Assembly: GCA_946481205.1 (NCBI GenBank)
Contig: CAMLNB010000229.1
Span: 1 to 5,746 of the forward strand
Source of the DNA: an uncultured Kangiella sp.
Lineage (GTDB): Bacteria; Pseudomonadota; Gammaproteobacteria; Enterobacterales; DSM-103792
DNA: 5,746 nucleotides
Direction of reading: 5' to 3'
The translations under genes were made by a program, and so were the position numbers. Shown piece by piece: positions 1 through 5,746 of the stretch. A model generated the notes under the pieces. The model searched no databases and was not told where the DNA came from. It was given only the letters and a program-made list of their open reading frames with translations. Every line of letters starts with the position of its first letter. Position 1 is the first letter of the stretch.

Positions 1-2
1 AT

Positions 3-56
3 CATGTCGAACTGCGTGCGGAAGCGTATGTGGTGTTTACGATGATGAAGAAATAG
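3..56 (+). CDS. C-terminal end of an unrecognised protein (partial)
   Basis: An open frame enters from the left edge and ends at TAG 54-56. It gives the 17-residue tail HVELRAEAYVVFTMMKK. The other two plus frames stop at 43-45 and inside the downstream hairpin. This frame is favoured because its stop lies 7 bases before the hairpin at 64-96, the usual place for an intrinsic terminator. The tail is mixed hydrophobic and charged with a basic end, and I do not recognise a family from it. The call rests mainly on the position of the hairpin, so it is moderate at best. Confidence 0.45.
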   Translation, partial: HVELRAEAYVVFTMMKK

Positions 57-63
57 TTGTTGA

Positions 64-96
64 GCCATGTTGGTTCACACAGTGAGCCAACATGGC
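64..96. terminator. Hairpin between convergent genes, probable terminator
   Basis: Bases 64-78 pair with 82-96, giving a 15-bp stem around a 3-base loop (79-81). The only non-Watson-Crick pair is 74/86. It is a G-U wobble in plus-strand RNA but an A-C mismatch in minus-strand RNA, so the hairpin is stronger for the upstream plus gene. The following AATTT (97-101) is a poor U tract, and no T run follows on the minus side. It lies between a plus stop at 56 and a minus stop at 110, so it probably serves both transcripts. Confidence 0.6.
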
Positions 97-109
97 AATT
101 TGCGCTGAC

Positions 110-1060
110 CTATCTAACCACCTTTGTCTTTTGCAAGACCGTGTATTGGCAAATACGCTCCACGGTTCCATCCGAATGCATCTTCATCACGTCATGGAAC
201 TGGGATATTGCATCCGGTTGCTGTCCGCGGTACTTGCTCTCAAATAGAACAGCCCCATCCAACTCTAACCAGCCCGCATCATTGCCGGAGCAGCGCTTGG
301 TTGGGTAGACATCATGCTTTGGGTCGGATATTTGCTGTAGTCTCAACAACAAATCCCGCTTGCCAACAAGCCCTTCCATCTCTACGCCAGTATCAAGTAA
401 GTCGAAATAGTAATAGCTACATGGACTCCTCGATTCATTGTTAATCTCAACGCGAATCAGCTCTTCGTCGATTCCATCATTATCGAAATCCACCTTTACC
501 TGCTCGCGTGCATAATGGAATTCTGGTAATCGGTTGCCATACTCTAAGCGCAGCGGATGCGCTCTGATGTACTTTTTTGCATTGTCGCCTATCAGTGAAT
601 GGCAAAGCGTGCCACCAGCCGCGACCATCTCCTGATATTGCTGGCGAAAATGACAGACCTCGGTTGTGTCGTTCTTGGCATCAGTAAAAAAAAGACGGGC
701 TGGTGCCCAACACCCAGGATCTCTGCACTGCACTCGATAGGTAATATCTTCGATAGTAAGAAACTGCCAAAATGGCCCTCCGAGACTATCCCAAATCGGG
801 CTGCTAGCAGAAGGTTCATTGCGATTGCGATAAACCTCAAAGTCAGTAATGCCGTCCCCCACAAGATCAAGATTTTCCAGGCTTCCGTCATTATTGATGT
901 CTACTTGGTCTTGCCAGTGATACTCAATGGTGCCAGCATCTGCCAGCGCAGCGACCTTCTCACATATTCCCGACTCAGCCGCGATGGCCACGCCATTGAG
1001 AACAGTCCATTCGAGAACCGCAACAGTAACCATAATCCATCTTTCTTTTTTGGCTTTCAT
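110..1060 (-). CDS. Exported cysteine-rich protein with two NDG acidic-loop modules, function unknown
   Basis: The protein has 316 residues and I do not recognise its family. The N-terminus has a basic segment (MKAKKERW), a hydrophobic stretch to about residue 24, and small residues (AIAAES, 25-30) where a signal peptidase I site could lie, so it is probably periplasmic or secreted. A Glu-Trp in the hydrophobic part makes the signal slightly atypical. Two acidic loops with Asp/Asn-Asp-Gly cores, at about residues 54-59 and 191-196, resemble calcium-binding or FG-GAP-type loops. Each follows an E-(Y/F)-H-(W/Y) motif, which suggests an internal duplication. There are eight cysteines (33, 112, 117, 136, 153, 214, 257, 304), all after the signal, so disulphides are plausible. 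ATG at 1060 is chosen over TTG at 1063 because it overlaps the thioredoxin stop as TGATG and has GGA six bases upstream. The gene is poorer in G+C than its neighbours (26 of 60 bases at 361-420), which may reflect acquisition or relaxed constraint. Confidence 0.8.
   Translation of the reverse strand: MKAKKERWIMVTVAVLEWTVLNGVAIAAESGICEKVAALADAGTIEYHWQDQVDINNDGSLENLDLVGDGITDFEVYRNRNEPSASSPIWDSLGGPFWQFLTIEDITYRVQCRDPGCWAPARLFFTDAKNDTTEVCHFRQQYQEMVAAGGTLCHSLIGDNAKKYIRAHPLRLEYGNRLPEFHYAREQVKVDFDNDGIDEELIRVEINNESRSPCSYYYFDLLDTGVEMEGLVGKRDLLLRLQQISDPKHDVYPTKRCSGNDAGWLELDGAVLFESKYRGQQPDAISQFHDVMKMHSDGTVERICQYTVLQKTKVVR
686..709 (-). other. Terminator-like hairpin plus T8 run inside the exported-protein gene
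   Basis: Read on the minus strand, GGGC (708-705) and GCCC (700-697) form a 4-bp GC stem with an ACCA loop, extendable by a G-U pair (709/696). Two bases later comes a run of eight T (693-686) encoding part of Arg-Leu-Phe-Phe. The order of elements is that of an intrinsic terminator, but the stem is shorter than usual, so only attenuation or slippage is plausible. Confidence 0.3.
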
Positions 1061-1398
1061 CAAATTTCCAACCCGGCTGAGAGAAAATTCCGCAAATTCG
1101 CCTCTGGCATCAAACCGCTTTTCTCTGCGGCAACGGCCCCATCTTTGAATAAGTGCAGCTGCGGCACCCCTCGTACCTTGTAGCGCTCGGCGATCTCAGG
1201 CGCGGCCTCGACATCCAGCTTCACCACCAACAAACGACCGGCAAATTCTTGCGCCATTTTTTCCAGCAAGGGAAACAGCAAACGACACGGGCCGCACCAC
1301 GGCGCCCAGTATTCGACCAATACCGCTTGCTGATACGAGGCGGCAAGCACCCGCTCGGCAAAATTGTCCGCGCTGACTGAGGGTATCCGTTGCGGCAT
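1060..1398 (-). CDS. Thioredoxin-family protein, cytoplasmic
   Basis: This 112-residue single-domain thioredoxin has the classic active site WCGPC (W34, C35, C38) and the cis-proline region RGVPQLHLFKDG (P79), then a C-terminal helix. The length and motif order match a standard thioredoxin that reduces protein disulphides, normally recharged by thioredoxin reductase. No signal peptide or membrane segment is seen, so it should act in the cytoplasm. At the position of the buried Asp26 of E. coli thioredoxin (VDFW) this protein has Glu (VEYW), a change that may shift the active-site pKa. It starts 2 bp after the mtfA stop and its TGA overlaps the ATG of the next gene, so it is the middle gene of a three-gene operon. 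It may be a co-chaperone-like or specialised thioredoxin rather than the housekeeping TrxA, so no symbol is assigned. Confidence 0.92.
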   Translation of the reverse strand: MPQRIPSVSADNFAERVLAASYQQAVLVEYWAPWCGPCRLLFPLLEKMAQEFAGRLLVVKLDVEAAPEIAERYKVRGVPQLHLFKDGAVAAEKSGLMPEANLRNFLSAGLEI

Positions 1399-1400
1399 TC

Positions 1401-2249
1401 TCAGGATTCCGCATCGCTGAATCGGCGATAGCCGTCTTCATCGGGTTCGTGTTTCGGATAGACCGCATCAATGGCAGGCCAATCCCAGCGCAGCGGTTGC
1501 AGACCGTAATACCGCTCCAGCAGCGCATAGGCTGCCGGCAAATCAGCTTGCAGCTCCGCTGGCGCGGTAAAGAAATGCTCGCTCAGCACGGCAAAAAACT
1601 CCGCCGGTGATTCCAGCGCGTAATCATCGACCGAGGTGTAGCCGAGCAATTTTTCTTCCTGGCCTATCGTCTGCCACGCGTCGCGCATGGTTTTCTGCCA
1701 CTCACTCGGCGCGATACCGCGGCTCAGCAAAGCCGGTACGCCATTGACTTCGCCATCGGTCAGATCGAGTTTGTGCGTGCATTCGTGGATAACGACGTTG
1801 TAACCATCGGGAATGCGCGCCGCTTCGACATCGGCCCAGGACAGCAGAATCGGCCCGGCGTCCCAGCTTTCGCCGCTGACTTGTTCATGACCGATATGGA
1901 CCACGCCGGCTTCGTCCATTTCTTCGCGCGGCGCCAGAAACTCGTCCGGGTAGACAATGACGGCATGAAAACTGTCGTACGCCACCAAGCCCAGTTGCAG
2001 CACAGGCAAACAGGCCCACAGCGCAATTTCGATCTGCTGATCACGGCTGAGCGCAAACCCCTCGGACGGCACCACTGCCTTGTCGGCCAGAAACAGCGTC
2101 ACCAGCTCACGCAGGTGCTGGTGCTCGGCCGCACTGAGCGCGGCGATCAGCGGCAGCCGTGCGCACGCGAGCTGCCAATCGGTATCGGCCAGCGCGTGAT
2201 GGCTGAGCTTGAGTTGCCGGAGCGAAAACCGGCGCAGAAAATCCAGCAT
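1401..2249 (-). CDS. mtfA: MtfA-family zinc-dependent peptidase (Mlc titration factor type)
   Basis: The protein has 282 residues, against about 265 for E. coli MtfA. The gluzincin-like zinc site is HECTH-KLD, with H155 and H159 as ligands and E156 catalytic. The third ligand is E217 in SPAEFFAVLSEHFF, preceded by a conserved Tyr in VDDYA. Upstream family features are the segment ALWACLPVLQLGL and GPILLSW. In E. coli, MtfA is a cytosolic aminopeptidase that binds the repressor Mlc and so affects ptsG expression; whether this organism has Mlc is not visible. The residue after the catalytic Glu is Cys, where the family usually has a hydrophobic residue such as Val or Phe. I prefer ATG at 2249 (start MLDFLRRF, with GAGAA 5 bases upstream). 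GTG at 2264 would add five residues but has its AGGA about 13 bases away. It is the first gene of the minus operon, with thioredoxin 2 bp downstream. Confidence 0.9.
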   Translation of the reverse strand: MLDFLRRFSLRQLKLSHHALADTDWQLACARLPLIAALSAAEHQHLRELVTLFLADKAVVPSEGFALSRDQQIEIALWACLPVLQLGLVAYDSFHAVIVYPDEFLAPREEMDEAGVVHIGHEQVSGESWDAGPILLSWADVEAARIPDGYNVVIHECTHKLDLTDGEVNGVPALLSRGIAPSEWQKTMRDAWQTIGQEEKLLGYTSVDDYALESPAEFFAVLSEHFFTAPAELQADLPAAYALLERYYGLQPLRWDWPAIDAVYPKHEPDEDGYRRFSDAES

Positions 2250-2262
2250 GATCGTTCTCGAC

Positions 2263-2316
2263 ACCGGGCGGGCGGCTTTCCTGCGCAGCGGCGCAAACCC
2301 TGCGCCCGCACCCGGT
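2263..2316. repeat. GC-rich imperfect inverted repeat in the divergent intergenic region
   Basis: Bases 2263-2268 pair with 2311-2316 and 2269-2274 pair with 2303-2308. That makes 12 Watson-Crick pairs interrupted only by a two-base bulge (2309-2310). The loop contains a smaller stem, TGCGC 2282-2286 with GCGCA 2291-2295, which could instead pair with TGCGC 2301-2305. In an mtfA transcript started to the right of 2316, this stem would sit just upstream of the ribosome binding site. A regulatory role is inferred only. Confidence 0.4.
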
Positions 2317-2338
2317 TATGATGGCATACCGTTATCAT
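2315..2338 (+). promoter_or_regulatory. Candidate promoter region of the addB-like operon (tandem -10-like hexamers)
   Basis: GTTATGAT (2315-2322) is repeated as GTTATCAT (2331-2338) with a 16-base period. The hexamers TATGAT (2317-2322) and TATCAT (2333-2338) each differ from TATAAT at one base. No convincing -35 TTGACA lies 17 bases upstream of either. A partial inverted repeat, TGGCAT 2322-2327 with ATGCCA 2337-2342, overlaps them and could be an operator half-site pair. If used, transcription would begin around 2329-2345, leaving a short leader before ATG 2369. Confidence 0.3.
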
Positions 2339-2368
2339 GCCACTCTCGCCACCATCTGCCGACTCGCC

Positions 2369-5080
2369 ATGCTCATTGCCGATACGCTTGCGTCCCCTGC
2401 GCTGTTTGAACGCCTGGCCGGCACCGCCCCGATTCAGGTGCTGGCAGCGAACCGGCGGCTGGTGCTGACGCTAAACCAGGCCTACGGTAACTGGCAGCGC
2501 GCGCGCGGTGCCGAAGTCTGGCCGACACCGAACATTCAGATTTTCGAACACTGGCTGGATGCACTCAGCGATCACCTGATACACGCCGGCAGCTGGCCGG
2601 TTGAGGCACTGCCGGACGCGGTGCTCGACAGCAATGAAGAATTGCCGCTCTGGCAGCAAATCATCGATCAGGACGATGCCGACTCGCACCCGATCAACCA
2701 GCGACTGCTGTCGACGGCCGATCTGGCCGGCAAAGCTGCCGATGCCCATGCCCTGCTCTGCGAGTTCACCGCGCCGATTCCCGACACACTCGCCACCGAA
2801 GAATACCGCCGCCTGCTCAGCTGGCGCAGCGCGCTGCGCGCGCATTGCCGCAAACGCAGCTGGCTGACCGCCGCGGAATGGCGCGCCGAACAGGTACGCC
2901 GCGTCAGTGCTGCAGCGGAGCTACCGGGCGACATCGTGCTGGCCGGCTTCGATGATCTGCGGCCCTGGTTGCAAGCCTTGCTGCAGGCGGCCCAGGCGCG
3001 CGGCGTGCGGATCTGGCAATGGCAAGATCAGCAGCAGGCGGCTGGCCGGCAAACGCTGTATCGCCCCACCGATCTGTTGCAGGAAGAAGCGCTGATTGCC
3101 CGTTGGTGCCGTGAGCAATTGCGCCGACAACCCGACGCCCGACTCGCCGTCGTGATGCCTTCGCTGAATGCGCGCAAAACTGCGCTGCTGCGCCAGCTGC
3201 GCGCCGAACTCGAACCGGCCAACAGTTATCGCTTTGATGACAGTCCGAGCCCGCTGGTGAATCTGTCCTTGGGTGAACCGCTGGCGGATCGGCCGCTGGT
3301 TGCGATTGCACTGCGCCTGCTGCGCCTTGCTGCCACCGCCGGCGACTGGCCGCTGAGCGAGCTGAGCCCGTTGCTGCTGTCGCCCTATGTTGGCGAGACG
3401 GGTTTCGGTAAGAACAGCGAACACGATAACCGCGCCCGGCTCGATGCCCGCCTGCGCGAACAGGGCATGACGGCGCTGCGCGCCGAGACGGTGCTGCGCT
3501 TGCTGCGTGATCGCGGTTGCCCGCTGCTGGCCGAGCGCTGGAGTCTGGCGCTGGATCAGGTGCGCGAGCTGCGCAATAAAAAACGCAATTTGCGCGACTG
3601 GAGCGAACCGCTGCGTGCCCTGCTGGAACAACTCGGCTGGCCCGGTTCGCGCGCGCTGAACTCGGCGGAATTCCAGACCCGCGAAGCGTTCTGGCAAGCA
3701 CTGGCTGCGCTGGCGCGCTGCCGGGTACCGGAAGGCACCGTGAACTTCAGCAAAGCGGTCAGCAGCTTGCAACAACGCTGCCGTCAGGAAGTGTTCCAAC
3801 CGCAGCAACCCGGCACCGCCCGCGTGCAGCTGATCGGTTTGCTGGAAGCGGCCGCGATCAGCGCCGATGCGATCTGGGTTGGCGATGCCCGCGACGATCT
3901 GCTGCCCGCACCAATCCAACCGAATCCGCTGCTACCGATGGCCTGGCAACGCGCCAACAATTTGCCACGCAGCAGCCACCAACGCGAATCGCAATTCGCC
4001 AGCCAGCTGATGCAGCGGCTAACGACCACAGCGCCGGAGATTGTCTGGAGCTGTCCGCAATTTGAAGGCGAGCGCGAGCTGCGAGTCAGTCCGTTTCTGC
4101 AGACAATGCCGGAAAGCGAGATCCCGGCAGCATTACTGAACGCGGAAACCGCGTTTCACATGCTGGCAAGACAAACCCTGGAACAGGTGCAAGACAATCA
4201 AGCGCCTGCACTGCAACCCGACGAACCGATCCGCCGCAACAGCCAATTGCTGGCCGTGCAAGCGGTGCAACCGCAAGCGGCTTTTGTTCAGTACCGGCTA
4301 CATGCCAATGCTGTGCAACCGTTGCCGCAAGCACGACAAAGCAACGAGCGCGGCACCTTGGTGCACCGTGCCCTGGCGACACTCTGGCAGGGCCTGCAAA
4401 CCTCAACCGCGCTGGCGCAATTGACCGACAGCGAATTGGATCAGCGCTGTGAAGCCGCCGCCGCTGGCGCACTGGCTGAACAAGCCAAGGAGTTGCAGCA
4501 AGCGCTACCACCTCGCTGGCGTGAACTGGAACAACACGCTGTAGTCAGTGTGCTGCGCGAATGGCTGCAGTTCGAGCGGCAGAGGCAAACACCATTTCAA
4601 GTGCAACAGATCGAACACGATGCGGCACTGACGCTGGCGGGCCTTGAATTGTCTTTGCGCATGGATCGGGTTGATTTGCTCAGCGATGGCAATGCCGTCG
4701 TCATGGACTACAAGACCGGCTCAAATTGGCAAACCCCGCCCTGGCAAGCCGAACGACCACACGATGTCCAGCTGATGCTGTATGCACTGGCCACCGAAGC
4801 GCCGCTGACCGCCGTGGTCGCCGCGCGGGTGCGCGCCGGTGAACCGCATTTCAAAGGGCTGAACCAGGACACTGATGCCTTGCCCCTGAAACCGGATGCG
4901 CTGTTGAAAGAAACGGATCTCAACCAATTGCGCGAGAACTGGCGGGTCAGTCTGACGGCCTTGGCGCACGAGTTCGTATCGGGCACAGCCGAGAACCTGT
5001 GCTATCACCCGAGCGCGGGTCGCACCTTGGCAGCGCCGTTTCTCCGATTAACGGCGCTGGATGCGGAGGACGCGGAATGA
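2369..5080 (+). CDS. AddB-like PD-(D/E)XK nuclease family DNA repair protein
   Basis: The protein has 903 residues, matching the ~900-residue 'probable DNA repair protein' family related to AddB (TIGR03623-like). The helicase-like N-terminal part has the ANRRL motif (27-31) where a helicase would have Walker A, and no GKT, so it should not hydrolyse ATP. Family blocks follow: WPTPNIQIFEHWL (51-63), NLSLGEPLADRPLV (from 298), LLEAAAISADAIWVGDARD (from about 491) and PNPLLP. The C-terminal nuclease domain has ERGTLVHRAL (H666), MDRVD (765-769) and DYKTG (D780, K782), the expected acid and lysine residues. The cysteines that normally bind an iron-sulphur cluster around this domain are absent. 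ATG 2369 is preferred because it gives the usual short N-terminus before NRRL and leaves the -10-like hexamers upstream. ATG 2318 or 2321 would add 17 or 16 residues. No start has a good Shine-Dalgarno sequence. It overlaps the next gene by four bases and should act with it in double-strand-break repair. Confidence 0.88.
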   Translation: MLIADTLASPALFERLAGTAPIQVLAANRRLVLTLNQAYGNWQRARGAEVWPTPNIQIFEHWLDALSDHLIHAGSWPVEALPDAVLDSNEELPLWQQIIDQDDADSHPINQRLLSTADLAGKAADAHALLCEFTAPIPDTLATEEYRRLLSWRSALRAHCRKRSWLTAAEWRAEQVRRVSAAAELPGDIVLAGFDDLRPWLQALLQAAQARGVRIWQWQDQQQAAGRQTLYRPTDLLQEEALIARWCREQLRRQPDARLAVVMPSLNARKTALLRQLRAELEPANSYRFDDSPSPLVNLSLGEPLADRPLVAIALRLLRLAATAGDWPLSELSPLLLSPYVGETGFGKNSEHDNRARLDARLREQGMTALRAETVLRLLRDRGCPLLAERWSLALDQVRELRNKKRNLRDWSEPLRALLEQLGWPGSRALNSAEFQTREAFWQALAALARCRVPEGTVNFSKAVSSLQQRCRQEVFQPQQPGTARVQLIGLLEAAAISADAIWVGDARDDLLPAPIQPNPLLPMAWQRANNLPRSSHQRESQFASQLMQRLTTTAPEIVWSCPQFEGERELRVSPFLQTMPESEIPAALLNAETAFHMLARQTLEQVQDNQAPALQPDEPIRRNSQLLAVQAVQPQAAFVQYRLHANAVQPLPQARQSNERGTLVHRALATLWQGLQTSTALAQLTDSELDQRCEAAAAGALAEQAKELQQALPPRWRELEQHAVVSVLREWLQFERQRQTPFQVQQIEHDAALTLAGLELSLRMDRVDLLSDGNAVVMDYKTGSNWQTPPWQAERPHDVQLMLYALATEAPLTAVVAARVRAGEPHFKGLNQDTDALPLKPDALLKETDLNQLRENWRVSLTALAHEFVSGTAENLCYHPSAGRTLAAPFLRLTALDAEDAE
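5065..5070 (+). promoter_or_regulatory. Shine-Dalgarno of the addA-like gene, inside the addB-like coding end
   Basis: GGAGGA lies 6 bases before ATG 5077 and is the best ribosome binding site in the window. It fixes the start of the downstream helicase gene. Together with the ATGA overlap it suggests efficient coupled translation of the two subunits. Confidence 0.75.
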
Positions 5081-5746
5081 GTGCTGTGCAGTCGTTGGTC
5101 GATGCCGCCGCGCGCGAACGCGCGCTCGATCCACGCCAGTCGTTTATCGTCCAGGCCCCGGCTGGTAGCGGCAAAACCGAGTTGCTGACCAACCGCCTGC
5201 TGGTCTTGCTGGCAAGCGTCGAAGAACCGGAAGAAGTCGTCGCAATTACGTTCACCCGCAAAGCGGCAGCCGAGATGCGGGTGCGGCTGCTGCGCAAACT
5301 GGAGCAAGCACAGGCGATCGCTGCTGGCTTACAACAGGAGCCGGAATCGGCCCATGAACGCGCCACCGTGCAGCGTGCACAAGCGGTGTTGGCGCGCAAT
5401 ACCGAACGCGATTGGCAGTTGCTGCAACAACCGAATCGGTTGCGTATTCAGACGTTTGATTCGCTGTGCAGCTTGCTGGCGCGGCAGATGCCGTATCTGT
5501 CGCGGCTAGGCGGTCAGGCGCAGATTCGCGAAGACGCCGAAACCTTGTATCAGCTGGCGGCGCAGCGGACGTTGGCGCTGCTTGAAGAGCCGGATTATTA
5601 CGAAACCATCGCGGCATTTTTGCGCCACCTCGACAACGATGGTGGCAAGGCACAACGGCTGCTGGTGTCGATGCTGGGTCGACGGGAACAATGGCAAGAC
5701 GTGATTGGCGCGCTGAGCCATCCGCAGCTTGATGAACGCCTGCACA
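5077..5746 (+). CDS. AddA/RecB-like UvrD-family helicase, N-terminal part (runs off window)
   Basis: Only the first 223 codons are present and the frame is open to the edge. Full-length relatives are about 1,100 residues. Superfamily 1A helicase motifs appear in order. A Q-motif-like DPRQSFIVQ (18-26) leads into Walker A APAGSGKT (27-34). Motif Ia is AITFTRKAAAEMRVRL (56-71) and motif Ib is RIQTFDSLC (123-131). This is the ATP-binding 1A domain of an AddA/RecB-type DNA translocase that unwinds DNA from broken ends, acting on the chromosome. Whether it carries its own C-terminal nuclease domain, as AddA and RecB do, cannot be seen here. The start is fixed by GGAGGA six bases upstream and by the ATGA overlap with the AddB-like gene. 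Pairing with an AddB-like partner favours an AddA role over RecB of a RecBCD complex, so no symbol is given. Confidence 0.9.
   Translation, partial: MSAVQSLVDAAARERALDPRQSFIVQAPAGSGKTELLTNRLLVLLASVEEPEEVVAITFTRKAAAEMRVRLLRKLEQAQAIAAGLQQEPESAHERATVQRAQAVLARNTERDWQLLQQPNRLRIQTFDSLCSLLARQMPYLSRLGGQAQIREDAETLYQLAAQRTLALLEEPDYYETIAAFLRHLDNDGGKAQRLLVSMLGRREQWQDVIGALSHPQLDERLH

Noticed and set aside
57..308. Plus-strand frame starting within the hairpin region
   Set aside because: It begins at the terminator hairpin with no ribosome binding site and lies antisense to the 3' end of the exported-protein gene.
599..1183. Plus-strand frame of 194 codons opposite the exported-protein and thioredoxin genes
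   Set aside because: It crosses two minus-strand genes, shows no domain and has no context of its own. The minus strand carries the WCGPC motif and the signal peptide.
1773..2321. Plus-strand frame of 182 codons opposite mtfA
   Set aside because: The minus strand encodes an intact MtfA zinc site. The plus translation is a His/Gln/Arg-rich shadow.
2904..3919. Two long overlapping minus-strand frames (265 and 332 residues) opposite the AddB-like gene
   Set aside because: They are compositional shadows of a GC-rich plus-strand gene with clear family motifs. Their translations are rich in Arg, Ala, Gln and Ser with no recognisable domain, and they overlap each other.
4975..5080. Possible frameshift hiding the C-terminal cysteine cluster of the AddB-like protein
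   Set aside because: The other two frames do not give a CxxC-x5-C pattern, and the actual frame aligns with family spacing up to the ATGA overlap, so the cysteine loss looks genuine.
4947..5653. Minus-strand frames opposite the addA-like gene
   Set aside because: The plus strand encodes ordered helicase motifs with a strong ribosome binding site. The minus products have no recognisable features.
1..5746. tRNA, rRNA, CRISPR array, insertion sequence or prophage signals
   Set aside because: No cloverleaf, spaced direct-repeat array, transposase motif or flanking inverted repeats with target duplication were seen on either strand.

Overview
The window reads as chromosomal DNA of a proteobacterium, most likely a gammaproteobacterium. 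The codon choice is GC-rich in the two right-hand blocks, a Mlc-titration-factor-type peptidase (MtfA) is present, and the AddB-like protein resembles the ~900-residue 'probable DNA repair protein' family that I associate with beta- and gammaproteobacteria. No species-level call is possible from the sequence alone.

Layout: (1) Bases 1-56 hold the last 17 codons of an unrecognised plus-strand gene. (2) A 15-bp hairpin at 64-96 sits between that gene and a converging minus-strand operon. (3) The minus-strand operon, read from right to left, is mtfA (2249-1401), a small cytoplasmic thioredoxin (1398-1060), and an exported, cysteine-rich protein of unknown function (1060-110). The genes are separated by 2 bp and then by a one-base TGATG stop/start overlap, so they are very likely cotranscribed. 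The last gene is visibly poorer in G+C than the rest. (4) A divergent intergenic region of about 120 bp (2250-2368) contains a GC-rich imperfect stem and two -10-like hexamers. (5) A plus-strand operon follows: an AddB-like PD-(D/E)XK nuclease protein (2369-5080) and the N-terminal 223 codons of an AddA/RecB-like UvrD-type helicase (5077 to beyond the window), joined by an ATGA overlap.

The plus-strand pair should form a two-subunit helicase-nuclease for double-strand-break end processing. The AddA-like subunit supplies the ATPase, while the AddB-like subunit has no Walker A in its helicase-like region but keeps the nuclease motifs. The most notable observation is that all four positions where AddB-type nuclease domains carry iron-sulphur-cluster cysteines are occupied by other residues (Q, L, P, A), while the nuclease residues H, D and DxK remain. 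The minus-strand operon joins a cytoplasmic metallopeptidase, a thiol-disulphide protein and an eight-cysteine exported protein. The functional link is unknown and could be no more than cotranscription. I found no tRNA, rRNA, CRISPR array or insertion sequence.
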